Below, in pieces: positions 55,553 through 64,000 of a stretch of 64,000 bases of DNA. The DNA is from an uncultured Pseudomonadales bacterium (GTDB taxonomy: Bacteria; Pseudomonadota; Gammaproteobacteria; Pseudomonadales; Azotimanducaceae). Under the pieces are notes generated by a model. That model was given only the letters and a program-made list of their open reading frames with translations, searched no databases and was not told the origin of the DNA. The first letter of the stretch is position 1. Every line of letters starts with the position of its first letter. The DNA lies in the NCBI GenBank assembly GCA_958295875.1, contig OY282379.1, forward strand, positions 1,302,001-1,366,000, in the 5' to 3' direction. Made by a program: the position numbers and the translations under genes.

Positions 55553-56125
55553 CTATGCCTTGACGCGGCTCACGTATTCGCCGGTGCGCGTATCGATGCG
55601 CAGCATGTCGCCGACGTTCACGAACAGCGGCACCTTGATGGACGCGCCAGTGGATAGCGTGGCCGGTTTGCTCCCCCCTTGCGCCGTGTCGCCCTTGAGC
55701 CCCGGGTCCGTCGTGGTCACTTCCAGTTCCACGAAGTTCGGCGGCGTGACGGAAATCGGCTCGCCGTTCCAGAGGGTGACGGCATAGGCGCCCTGTTCGG
55801 TCAACCAATCGACGGCATTCGCTACCACCTCCGCCGACGCCGCCACCTGCTCGTAGGAGCCATCCGTCTTCATGAAGTGCCAGAAATCGCCATCCGTGTA
55901 GATGTACTCCATGTCAGATTCGACGACGTCCGCGCTCTCGATGGTTTCGCCGCTCTTGAAGGTGCGCTCCCACACACGCCCCGTCTTGAGGTTCCTGAAC
56001 TTGACGCGGTTGAACGCCTGCCCCTTGCCGGGCTTGACGAACTCGTTCTCCAAAATCGAGCACGGGTCGCCTTCCAGCAACACCTTGAGGCCGGCCCGGA
56101 ATTGATTGGTGGAGTACGTCGCCAT
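55553..56125 (-). CDS. efp: elongation factor P
   Basis: A 190-residue three-domain beta-barrel factor that relieves ribosome stalling at polyproline stretches. The modified lysine is K34 in VKPGKGQAF, the loop targeted by EpmA. The remaining domains ([17 protein letters not shown]; the C-terminal [16 protein letters not shown]) are standard. Operon with epmA. Confidence 0.97.
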   Translation of the reverse strand: MATYSTNQFRAGLKVLLEGDPCSILENEFVKPGKGQAFNRVKFRNLKTGRVWERTFKSGETIESADVVESDMEYIYTDGDFWHFMKTDGSYEQVAASAEVVANAVDWLTEQGAYAVTLWNGEPISVTPPNFVELEVTTTDPGLKGDTAQGGSKPATLSTGASIKVPLFVNVGDMLRIDTRTGEYVSRVKA

Positions 56126-56191
56126 GCCCGCAACCCGTCAGCGCCGGGCAATGATAGCGCCGCCCGGCCAGCGCTGGGCCGTGGCGCGTCG

Positions 56192-57418
56192 CTACTGGCT
56201 TTGGGCAATCTCGCGGTCTGAGAAGCCGAGCAGATAGAGCACGCTGTCCAGCCCGAAGTTGGAAATGGCGTGGCCGGCGGACGCGCGCACCACCGGCTTG
56301 GCGTGGAAGGCGATGCCGAGGCCCGCCGCGGTGAGCATCGGCAGGTCATTGGCGCCGTCGCCAATGGCGATGGCCTGATGCGGCGAGATGCCTTCGCGCT
56401 CGCAGAGCCCTGCCAAGATGCGCGCCTTGCCCACCGCGTCCACGATGTCGCCCTGCAGCTCCCCAGTGAGGCGCCCGTTCGCCACGGTCATCGAATTGGC
56501 GAACAGGTCGTCGATCTCGAGCTCGCCACACAGCCGGCGGCCAACGTACTCGAAGCCGCCGGAGATGATCGCGGTGCGGTAGCCCAAGCGCCGCAACGAG
56601 TTCATCAAGCGGTGCGTGCCATCCATGATGGGCGCCCGCGCGGCGACTTTTGCGAGCACAGCTTCCGGCAACCCCGCGAGGAGCGCGACGCGCCGCTTGA
56701 GGCTCTCCTTGAAGTCCACCTCGCCGCGCATCGCCGCCGCGGTGATGCGGCCAACCTCGGCGCCAACGCCATGCCGCGCCGCCAGTTCGTCGATGATCTC
56801 CGCGTCGATGAGGGTGGAATCCATGTCGAACGCCACCAAGCGGCGGTTGCGCCGATACACCGAGTCTTCCTGCACGCTGAAGTCGAACGCGAGTTCGCCG
56901 GCCGCCTCGAAGAGCGCGGCCTTCAGCTCGCGCTGCCCCGCGGCGGGGCCGCGCACCGACATCTCCACGCTGGCCCGCGCCAGGTCGCTGGCGTCATCCA
57001 GCGGCACCCGTCCAGACAGGCGCCGCACCGTGTCGATGTTCAAGCCATGCCGTTCAATGAGGCTGGCCACCCGCGCCAACTGCTCCGCGCTGATGCCGTT
57101 CGCCAACAGCGTGACGATGTAGCGAGACTTGCCGCGCCCGGCCACCCAGCCTTGATACGCTGCGGGGCTGATGCGCTGAAACCGTGCCACAGCGCCGGCA
57201 CCTTGCGCCGCCTGCGACAACGCCTCGCGCGCCGCGGCCACATCCTGCCCCGCCGGCAGCTGCACCAACATCGCAAGGTTGAGTTGCCGGTGGATGACGG
57301 CTTGGCCGATGTCCAGCACCCGCGCCCGATGGCGCGCCAACGTCGACGTCAGCATCGCCAGCAGCCCCGGCGCATCGTGCCCAGACACCGTTGCAAGTAA
57401 AATCGGAGAACTCGCCAT
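56192..57418 (-). CDS. serB: phosphoserine phosphatase
   Basis: A 408-residue HAD-family enzyme for the last step of serine synthesis. An N-terminal ACT-like domain (about 1-180) precedes the HAD domain with nucleophile motif AFDMDSTLID (D198, acid/base D200), motif II IISGGFEYV and motif III/IV IAIGDGANDLPML. Transcribed opposite to the smp-like gene with a 99-base gap. Confidence 0.95.
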   Translation of the reverse strand: MASSPILLATVSGHDAPGLLAMLTSTLARHRARVLDIGQAVIHRQLNLAMLVQLPAGQDVAAAREALSQAAQGAGAVARFQRISPAAYQGWVAGRGKSRYIVTLLANGISAEQLARVASLIERHGLNIDTVRRLSGRVPLDDASDLARASVEMSVRGPAAGQRELKAALFEAAGELAFDFSVQEDSVYRRNRRLVAFDMDSTLIDAEIIDELAARHGVGAEVGRITAAAMRGEVDFKESLKRRVALLAGLPEAVLAKVAARAPIMDGTHRLMNSLRRLGYRTAIISGGFEYVGRRLCGELEIDDLFANSMTVANGRLTGELQGDIVDAVGKARILAGLCEREGISPHQAIAIGDGANDLPMLTAAGLGIAFHAKPVVRASAGHAISNFGLDSVLYLLGFSDREIAQSQ

Positions 57419-57517
57419 CGGACGCTACGCCGCCATGCCTGCCAAACGTCAACCACCCGGCGCTGTCGCCGCGGCGCGCCCAGCCATCGCGGCCGACGTT
57501 TCCCGCGACGCCGCGCC

Positions 57518-58939
57518 TTGACGCTATCGCCTCTGGCCACGATCGTCAAACGCCTGTCTGCGGCGTGGCTGGCGCGTGCGTGGCTGACGCTGGCCGGCGT
57601 GTTGGCCGGCGCCGGCGCCACGGTGGCGTTGATGGACTTGGAACTCAGCGCCCAAGCGCAAGCGCGGATGGACCGCTTCGGCGCGACGACGGCCAGCATG
57701 GCGGCACAGCTAGGCTTGCCCCATGTCGTGCAGCAGAAACGCCTAGAGCTGGAGAGCCTAGCCAAGCGCATCATCGAGCTGGACGGTGTGCAGAGCTGCA
57801 GTTTCTACACCGTGGACGGCCGCACCTTGGCATTCGCCGGCAATGCCACCGGCCAACCCGACGCCGGACATTACCCCGCGAGCGTGACGGTGGACGACAG
57901 CTTGGCCGGCTTCGCGCGGGTGGTGCTGGACGCAAACCGCTTCAAGCCTGAGTCCTTGGCGCTCATCGCAAGCGTTTGGCCAATTTGGGCTGGGGCGCTG
58001 GCAGCCGCGCTGGCCCTCGCTTTGCATTCGGCTTGGCTTGCGAGGCCCAAGCCGCCCGCTCCTGCAGAGCCGGCCACGCCAACGCCAAGCACTGCGGACG
58101 CCAGCGTGCAGGGCACCGCGAACGCCGTCCCCGCCTTCGCCGCGAAGGCTGCGACACCTGCCACCGAGGGAATGTCCGACGCACGCGCCGCCGAGGGAAT
58201 GCCGGACGCATCCATTGCAGCCACCGAGCGGGACGCATCGGCCACGGCCACCGAGCAAGAGACGCCCGTGACGGGCACCGAACCGGACGCACCCGTTACG
58301 GCCATCGAGCCGGACGCATCCGATGCAGTTCCCGAGACAGATGCGTCCGATGCACCCGCGCAGCGAGCTCCGCAACCGGAGGCACTTGCTACCACGCCGG
58401 CAGCAAAGGCACCAGCCCCCACCGCAGCGCCCGAGGCAGCGGCCAGCCGCGAGCCACTCCTTGTGCTGGTGGCGCGCCTCTTCAATGCCGACAGCTTGGC
58501 GTCCGCCACGAAGGCCAAGGCATTAAACGCTGCGCGAAACGTGGCGCACGATGTCGCCCGCGCCCATGGCGGCGTGGTCGACGGCCCACGCGACGCCCAC
58601 GCCGTGTTGCGATTCCCAGCCGCGGATGGCCTGAAAGCTACGGCCGCCGGGCTTGAGCTCGCTCGCCGCATCCAAACCGCTGAACGCGAGGGTGCCCAGT
58701 TCCGCTGCGCGCTGCACCAAGCGGAGCACACCGACGGGCACCGCGGCGACGCCTTGGCAGACGCGCTGCTGCTCGCAACCCTCGCGCCGCCGCGCCGGCT
58801 GGCACTGAGCGAGGCCGCCTTGCGCTGCATCAAGCAACCTAGGCGCGTGCGCGCCACCGCCATCCCCAAACGCAGCGTCGCCGCCTTGGCAGCCACCACG
58901 TTGGGCCGTTGCCACATCGTGGACAGCGTGAGGGGCTGA
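57518..58939 (+). CDS. smp/AhpA-like membrane protein with a cyclase-like C-terminus
   Basis: A 473-residue membrane protein. A first helix (about 18-38) is followed by a periplasmic segment of about 105 residues containing VQSCSFYTVDGRTLAFAGNA, then a second helix (about 146-168) and a cytoplasmic Ala/Pro/Thr/Glu/Asp-rich linker (about 175-310) with repeated ATE-x-DA/TEPDA units. The C-terminal domain (about 315-473) recalls a class III nucleotide-cyclase fold but lacks the metal-binding aspartates. Its position and orientation against serB match the E. coli smp (ytjB) locus. Start taken as TTG at 57518, with no clear ribosome site. Confidence 0.65.
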   Translation: MTLSPLATIVKRLSAAWLARAWLTLAGVLAGAGATVALMDLELSAQAQARMDRFGATTASMAAQLGLPHVVQQKRLELESLAKRIIELDGVQSCSFYTVDGRTLAFAGNATGQPDAGHYPASVTVDDSLAGFARVVLDANRFKPESLALIASVWPIWAGALAAALALALHSAWLARPKPPAPAEPATPTPSTADASVQGTANAVPAFAAKAATPATEGMSDARAAEGMPDASIAATERDASATATEQETPVTGTEPDAPVTAIEPDASDAVPETDASDAPAQRAPQPEALATTPAAKAPAPTAAPEAAASREPLLVLVARLFNADSLASATKAKALNAARNVAHDVARAHGGVVDGPRDAHAVLRFPAADGLKATAAGLELARRIQTAEREGAQFRCALHQAEHTDGHRGDALADALLLATLAPPRRLALSEAALRCIKQPRRVRATAIPKRSVAALAATTLGRCHIVDSVRG

Positions 58940-58997
58940 GGACGCCACCGCCCGCAACGGGTTAAATTGTCCGCCACCGCTGCTCGGAGACGCACCA

Positions 58998-60197
58998 ATG
59001 CCTGCGCTCGATGGAATGAGAATCCTGGACATGACCCAATACGAGGCCGGCACCTCGTGTACGCAAGCGCTGGCGTGGCTTGGCGCCGACGTGGTGAAGG
59101 TGGAAGCACCCGAGCTTGGGGATCCGGGACGCGCCGTGGGGCGCACCGCCGAAAACGGCTACTCCGCCTACTTCTGCAACTGGAACGCCAACAAGCGCAG
59201 CATCGCCATCAACTTGCGCAGCGACGCTGGGCGCGACCTCTTCATGCGCCTGCTGCCACGCTTCGACGCATTCGTGGAGAACTACGGGCCCGGCGTCATC
59301 GAGCGGCTCGGGCTTGACTACGAAACGCTCAAGGCGGTGCATCCGCCACTCATCTACGCACGCCTCAAGGGCTTCGGCACCCACGGCGCCTACGCCGGCT
59401 TCAAGAGCTACGACATGATTGCCCAAGCCGCCGCCGGCGCCCTGTCCATCACCGGCGAGGTGGACGGACGGCCGCTGATTCCCGGCCCCACCACCGGAGA
59501 CTCCGGCACCGGCATTCAGCTTGGGATGGCCATCTTGGCGGCCTACGTGCAGCGGCTAAGAACTGGCCAAGGGCAGCGCATCGAAATTTCCATGCAGGAA
59601 GCGATGACCTACTTCATGCGCACCCGCATCGCCTTGGGCGGCGAATGGGGCACGCGCGCCGCGCCACGCGCCGGCAGCGGCGGCGGCCTGCCGCCGGTGG
59701 GCATCTATCCTTGCAAGCCATTCGGCGCCAACGACTGGGCCTTCGTGATGCCCATCACCGATGGCCACTGGGATGACCTGTGCGTGGCGATTGAGCGCCC
59801 AGACTTGCTGGTGGATGAGCGTTTCGCGGACCTCTCGGTGCGCGTTTCCCATGAAGCCGCGCTGTACGAGGAGATCGCGATGTGGACGCGCGAGCGCACA
59901 AAGCATGAGGTGATGCAGGCCCTTGGCGACGCCGGCGTGCCCTGTTCGGCAATTCTGGACACGGCCGAGCTGCACACGGACGCGCATCTGGCGGAACGCG
60001 GCTTCGTCCACGCCATCGACCATCCGGTCCACGGCGAGGTGCCATTGCTCGGCTTCGCGCCGCGCATGTCTGCCTCGGACGTGCCGCTGCGCCGGGCGCC
60101 GCTCCTAGGCGAGCACACGAGCGAAGTGCTGGGCGATGAGTTGGGGCTCGCCGGGGCGGAACTCAGCGCGTTGCGGGACGCGGGCGCCATTCGCTGA
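58998..60197 (+). CDS. CaiB/BaiF family CoA transferase
   Basis: A 399-residue family III CoA transferase. The N-terminal region (DGMRILDMTQYEAGTSCTQALAWLGADVVKVEAP) and the catalytic aspartate D168 in TTGDSGTGIQ, equivalent to Asp169 of formyl-CoA transferase, are present. It moves CoA between organic acids; donors and acceptors are unknown. GGAG lies upstream of the ATG. Confidence 0.92.
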   Translation: MPALDGMRILDMTQYEAGTSCTQALAWLGADVVKVEAPELGDPGRAVGRTAENGYSAYFCNWNANKRSIAINLRSDAGRDLFMRLLPRFDAFVENYGPGVIERLGLDYETLKAVHPPLIYARLKGFGTHGAYAGFKSYDMIAQAAAGALSITGEVDGRPLIPGPTTGDSGTGIQLGMAILAAYVQRLRTGQGQRIEISMQEAMTYFMRTRIALGGEWGTRAAPRAGSGGGLPPVGIYPCKPFGANDWAFVMPITDGHWDDLCVAIERPDLLVDERFADLSVRVSHEAALYEEIAMWTRERTKHEVMQALGDAGVPCSAILDTAELHTDAHLAERGFVHAIDHPVHGEVPLLGFAPRMSASDVPLRRAPLLGEHTSEVLGDELGLAGAELSALRDAGAIR

Positions 60198-60281
60198 CGC
60201 CACCGGCTGGGCGCTTGGCCGCGCTGCCATGCGCGGCTGGCATCGGTTGCGGCCCGCCACAGGCTCGCGGAGCGCTCCAGA

Positions 60282-62192
60282 CTATTGCCAAGGTGCCTTC
60301 TCCAGCGGCAGGTCATAAGCGCTCCACCTCGGCGCCAATTCCGCAAGCCGCGCCGCGTGGCGCTGCGCCGCGCCCGCATAGCCCGGCTCCGTCTGGGCGA
60401 CCACCCGATATAGCCGCGCCAGGGCGTGGCCAATGCGCCAGTTCTCCGGCTCCACCTGCACTGCGGTGGCGGCTTCAGCATCCGCGCGTTGCAACTCGCG
60501 CGCCGCGGCATCCGGTTCGAGGGCGCGCAGGCTGATCCAATAGTCGCCAAGGAAGGCGAAGTACAAATGCCGCGCGCCGTTGGCAAGGGGCGGAAAGTCG
60601 CCCATCGCCTGCTCGAAAGCAGCAAGGGCGCTGGTTGGGTTCCCCGCGGCCGCTTCGGCCAAGGCGTCCGAGAGCGCACGCGCCGACGCATGGATCTGCA
60701 TGTTGGCAACCAGGCCGCCAGCGCAGACGGCCACGGCCAAAGCCCCAGCCGCGGCGCGCACAGCGCGGCGGCCCGGCACACCCTTCAGCATCGTCGCCGC
60801 ACGGCCCGGCCAACCGCGCCAGCGCACCGGCGGACAGACCTGTCCCTCCACCGCCACCAAGAAGGCAAGCAGCAGGATGTACTGCAGCGTGTTGGCCGGG
60901 CTGTCGATGAGCGAGAGCCCCTGCACGAACTCTCCAATCAGCACCGCGCCCACGAAGACCGGCAGCACGCTCGCGCTGCCGGTGAAGCGTCGAGCGGCGC
61001 GCCAGATAACGAAGAACGTGGCAGCCCAGAGCGCCACATGCGCGAGGAGGCCGAGGAAACCCTCAGTGGCGGCGCGTTCGATGAGGTCGTTGTGGGCGCG
61101 ATCGTGAATGTCCACGGACACGCCGGCCTCCCCGACATGGCGACCGAACGCCACCCCGTAGTTGTCTGGCCCCCAACCGAGCAACGGCCGTTCGGTGAAC
61201 GCCTGGAAGCCCGTTTGCCACGACACCAAGCGGGTGCGCACGCTTGGATCCTCCAAATCCATCTGCAGCAAGCGCTCCATGAGGGCGTTGTAGTAGATCT
61301 CCGCGTTGTCCGTCACGGAGAGAAACAGCGCGCCCAAGGCAAAGATTGCCCCCACCAACGCACCGGTGCCGATGCGCGCGAGCCGACGCACCTCAGCCGC
61401 TTGGCCCAGCACGGCGTAGATCAAGCACACGCCGGCCACCGCGGCCACGAGCCCAGTGAGCGCACCGTACGAGCCGCTCATGTTGAACGACCAGAACGCA
61501 AGCACCACGGTGGCGGCCCAGAAGAACCGCTTGCCCCAACGCAGCGCCAAGGCCGTCCCCCGTTTGCGACCGGCGCCATCGCCGCCGCTGAAAGACCAAG
61601 CGAGGAAGCCAAGCGCCAACATCATGTTGATCCAGATGTAGGCGCCCTGATAGGTCGCGTTGCCGAGCGACGCCGCGCGGCGCGGATAGTCACGTTCCAC
61701 CAGGTCGCCATAGAAGGGCGGGTGGATGTCCAGCGAACTCAGCACCACCAACAGCGCCACCGCGAACGCCACCGCCAAGTTGCCGTTGAGCAGCACCCGC
61801 CATTGCCGCGGCGAACGCACCACGGCGGTCAACACCAATGCCAACGCGAACCAATGCGCCATGTCGATGACGCCGCCCATCCGCTCATAGTTCGACCACA
61901 GGCTGCGCTGCCAGCTGACGCCGAACGCGGCGGCGAGGAGCGCCACCAAGAGCCCGCCACCGAGCAGCAGCAGCAACCGGGAGCGCGGTGGGCGATAGGC
62001 CGGCGTCGTCAGTGCCAACACCACCCACAGCGCGAAGACGATTTCGATGAGCGAACGGGCGTAGACGGCTTTTCCCACCACATAGGGGAACACCGTCTCG
62101 GTGGTGACCACGAGGGGCGTGAGCAGCAGCAATCCCAGCCCGGTGCGCACCCCCCACAACAGCCACGGACGGAGCTTGTCGGCCAGTCCCAA
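60282..62192 (-). CDS. O-antigen ligase-type (Wzy_C) membrane protein with TPR-like tail
   Basis: About 636 residues, with roughly 12 hydrophobic helices. The periplasmic Wzy/WaaL signature region around RPLLGWGPDNYGVAF and VDIHDRAHNDLIERAATEGFLGLL is present. After the last helices, a soluble C-terminal part (from about residue 500) has repeated Ala-rich helices like a TPR region (NPTSALAAFEQAMGDFPP, AATAVQVEPENWRIGHALARLYR). It may ligate O-antigen, polymerise a glycan or glycosylate proteins (PglL/TfpW-like). The start is uncertain: TTG at 62192 follows GAGGGGAGG immediately; CTG at 62186 has better spacing. Confidence 0.75.
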   Translation of the reverse strand: MGLADKLRPWLLWGVRTGLGLLLLTPLVVTTETVFPYVVGKAVYARSLIEIVFALWVVLALTTPAYRPPRSRLLLLLGGGLLVALLAAAFGVSWQRSLWSNYERMGGVIDMAHWFALALVLTAVVRSPRQWRVLLNGNLAVAFAVALLVVLSSLDIHPPFYGDLVERDYPRRAASLGNATYQGAYIWINMMLALGFLAWSFSGGDGAGRKRGTALALRWGKRFFWAATVVLAFWSFNMSGSYGALTGLVAAVAGVCLIYAVLGQAAEVRRLARIGTGALVGAIFALGALFLSVTDNAEIYYNALMERLLQMDLEDPSVRTRLVSWQTGFQAFTERPLLGWGPDNYGVAFGRHVGEAGVSVDIHDRAHNDLIERAATEGFLGLLAHVALWAATFFVIWRAARRFTGSASVLPVFVGAVLIGEFVQGLSLIDSPANTLQYILLLAFLVAVEGQVCPPVRWRGWPGRAATMLKGVPGRRAVRAAAGALAVAVCAGGLVANMQIHASARALSDALAEAAAGNPTSALAAFEQAMGDFPPLANGARHLYFAFLGDYWISLRALEPDAAARELQRADAEAATAVQVEPENWRIGHALARLYRVVAQTEPGYAGAAQRHAARLAELAPRWSAYDLPLEKAPWQ

Positions 62193-62245
62193 CCTCCCCT
62201 CTTGCGTCAGCGGTGGATGTGGGCAGCGAGCTGCCGCCGCATAGG

Positions 62246-63643
62246 TTAGCCGAGAAGCCGCGTTGAACGGCGCAGATGGTGCGAGACCCCGCGCCGAGGG
62301 CGGGCGCTGCGCGTGAACGCGATGGCGCCGGCGATGACGGTGGCTGCCACATGCTCGCTCAGGAGGGTCTCCCGCGCCTGCGCCCACGGGCGATCCAACA
62401 AGCAGAGGTCTGCCGGCGCACCCACCGCCACCTCCCGCTCCGCTCCGCCGGGGTCGGCGGGATGGGTGGTGAAGAGTGCCAAGGCCCGCTCTGGCGTCAA
62501 TGCTTCCTCGCCGCCGATCACGCGCCCGTCCGCCGTTTGCCGCGTTACCGCGGCGCGCATCGCCGCCCAAGGGTCGGGCTTGCCGAACGGCGCGTCGGTG
62601 CCGCCGCCCAGCGGGACGCCGGCGTCGATGAACGCACGGCATCGATACAGGTGCGAATGCATCGCCGGCACCACCTCTTGCAGGTACTGCACACCACGCT
62701 CGGCGATGAAGTTCGGCTGGGTCACAACGGTGACCCCCGCCTGCGCCACGAGCGCCAGCCCGTCTGCATCCGCCACCGACGCATGTTCGATGCGGTCTTC
62801 TCGCCCCGCTCCGGCATCGACGAGCGCCGCCAGGGCGAACACCAACTCAGTGCGGGTGACGCAGTGAATGGCGACTGGGCGCCCGGCGCCGTGGGCGCGT
62901 TCAATGCGGCCACGCAAGGCATCGAACGTTGGCAGGGAGTGCTCGTCCAGCATGATCTTCAGAGCGCCTTCGCGCAGCGATTCGCCGCCCATCAGCACGA
63001 GGCGCTGTCGCATGCCGCGCCGCTTCAGCGCCGCCGCCGTCGCGGCATCATTGCCGGGCGTCGCATCGGTGACGCCAGTGACGCCGTAGCTCGCGAGCAG
63101 GCGCGACGCCCCGGCGATGTCCGCGCCGGGGCCGCCCCAATCGCGCAGCGCCTCGTCGGCGCGGAACACCCTGCCATCGGATGCTTCCTCCAAACCCGCG
63201 GCGCGGACGCCGGCGGAATTGAGGAACCACATCTTGCCGGAGCGATGCTGCACCCGCAGCGGACGCTCGCGCAGCAGCGCGTCGAGGCGTTCGCGGCAGA
63301 GCCGCCCAGCCACAGATTCGTGATAGCCAACGCCACGCACCCAACCATCGCCCGGCGCACCCTCAAGCGCGACGCGCAGCTGCTCCAAGGTCGTCACGTC
63401 GGGCGGCCCGCAAGGCGTCGAGCGCAGCGCAGCGCCGAGGGCGAAACTATGCAGATGATGATCGTGCAGCCCAGGCAAGAGCGCGCCGCCGCGCGCATCG
63501 AACAGCCGCTCCCCTGGCGCTGGCGCCAAGCCCCGGCCAATCTCCACAATGCGCTCGCCGCGGCAACGCACATCCAGCGCGCCGGCGGCGCGGCGCGCCG
63601 TTGGCGCCAACGCCGCGAACTCTGCGTTGCGAATCAACAACAT
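62246..63643 (-). CDS. YtcJ-like amidohydrolase
   Basis: A 465-residue amidohydrolase-3 family enzyme. The N-terminal beta-sandwich ends in the metal motif LPGLHDHHLHSFALG, later come HCVTRTELVFAL, IEHASVADADGL and GGGTDAPFGKPDPW, then the final APADLCLLDRPW barrel strand. These are metal-dependent amidases/deacetylases with unknown natural substrates. It lies about 50 bases upstream of the O-antigen-ligase-like gene and may share its transcript. Confidence 0.85.
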   Translation of the reverse strand: MLLIRNAEFAALAPTARRAAGALDVRCRGERIVEIGRGLAPAPGERLFDARGGALLPGLHDHHLHSFALGAALRSTPCGPPDVTTLEQLRVALEGAPGDGWVRGVGYHESVAGRLCRERLDALLRERPLRVQHRSGKMWFLNSAGVRAAGLEEASDGRVFRADEALRDWGGPGADIAGASRLLASYGVTGVTDATPGNDAATAAALKRRGMRQRLVLMGGESLREGALKIMLDEHSLPTFDALRGRIERAHGAGRPVAIHCVTRTELVFALAALVDAGAGREDRIEHASVADADGLALVAQAGVTVVTQPNFIAERGVQYLQEVVPAMHSHLYRCRAFIDAGVPLGGGTDAPFGKPDPWAAMRAAVTRQTADGRVIGGEEALTPERALALFTTHPADPGGAEREVAVGAPADLCLLDRPWAQARETLLSEHVAATVIAGAIAFTRSARPRRGVSHHLRRSTRLLG

Positions 63644-63743
63644 GGGGCGAATATCCTTTTCGGTATAGTACCGGCGCCGAGCGGTGCCACACGCCGTGCG
63701 GACTCAACCCGGCTCAACCGCGTTTTGGGGCAAGACGGAACCA

Positions 63744-64000
63744 TTGCGTAACCTGATGACACTCGCCGAGTTGCTGGCGCAACTGCGCTCGCCGGCCACC
63801 GCGGAAGCGTTCTCGCCGCTCTGCGGCACGCCATGCGTCATCGTCGCCTTCGATGGCGCCGAGCTGGACGCGCAGGCGGGTTTTCCGCCGCAGTGCCCGG
63901 TGGTGGGCGTCGGCGACATCAGCGCGGCGCCGCCGACGGTGGACGTGGTCACCACGACGCGGCCGCAAGCCGAGGAGGTGGCGCAGGCCATTGGCCGCAA
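63744..64000 (+). CDS. partial gene, start of a possible enoyl-CoA hydratase-like protein
   Basis: An open frame running off the window end, start TTG at 63744 or ATG at 63756. It reads ...MTLAELLAQLRSPATAEAF then TPCVIVAFDGAEL and CPVVGVGDISAA. The pattern of a short helix and a 'VVGVG' strand resembles the N-terminus of some enoyl-CoA hydratase family proteins. Evidence is thin and the catalytic region is outside the window. Confidence 0.45.
   Translation, partial: MRNLMTLAELLAQLRSPATAEAFSPLCGTPCVIVAFDGAELDAQAGFPPQCPVVGVGDISAAPPTVDVVTTTRPQAEEVAQAIGR

Noticed and set aside
1..64000. CRISPR arrays and rRNA genes
   Set aside because: No regularly spaced direct repeats or conserved rRNA segments were noticed on reading.

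Overview
The window is about 64 kb of GC-rich, densely packed bacterial chromosome with short intergenic gaps and many stop/start overlaps. The gene set points to a gammaproteobacterium: gltBD next to aroKB, polB (DNA polymerase II), efp with epmA beside psd, orn and serB, an smp-like membrane protein divergent from serB, queG, and a TonB-dependent receptor. I cannot fix the genus. CoA-linked catabolic genes (acyl-CoA dehydrogenase, enoyl-CoA hydratase, CaiB-type CoA transferase), amidohydrolases and a GST-like protein suggest a heterotroph living on varied organic compounds.

Layout. 0-18.8 kb is mostly housekeeping and metabolism: a TPP enzyme, a small ATPase, enoyl-CoA hydratase, glutamate synthase gltBD, an EF-G-like GTPase, a phosphotransferase with the domain order of rifampin phosphotransferase, aroB/aroK, an amidohydrolase, a GST and a PPOX-fold protein. 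18.9-20.4 kb is a compact restriction-modification-like pair (D12 adenine methylase plus a shortened NotI-family nuclease) wedged between core genes. 20.4-28 kb holds an SDR, polB, a rhodanese and an overlapping MFS-modA-modB-modC cluster. 28.3-29.2 kb holds a small RRM protein and, on the minus strand, a glutathione peroxidase whose catalytic codon is an in-frame TGA followed by a bacterial-type SECIS hairpin, so it is very probably a selenoprotein.

29.3-36.8 kb is a tightly coupled three-gene operon: SNF2/RapA-like helicase, Mre11/SbcD/YhaO-type nuclease and Rad50/SbcC/YhaN-type ATPase. It is the best candidate here for an undescribed DNA-processing or defence system. 36.9-43.9 kb carries acyl-CoA dehydrogenase, a TonB receptor, AlkB, a BtuF-like binding protein, a VOC relic and an esterase. 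44-51.9 kb is an accessory island: vapBC, an IS481-like element, relics of a second related element in opposite orientations, a PHP-plus-ATPase (TrlF-like) protein of lower GC, an integrase C-terminal relic, a DUF4143 ATPase with a perfect 13-bp inverted repeat at its promoter, and tRNA-Val(CAC). 52-64 kb returns to core genes: queG, orn, psd, epmA-efp, serB and the smp-like gene, then CaiB, an O-antigen-ligase-type protein, a YtcJ-like amidohydrolase and a truncated gene at the edge.

All family names come from reading motifs by eye; no database search was run. No CRISPR array or rRNA was seen.
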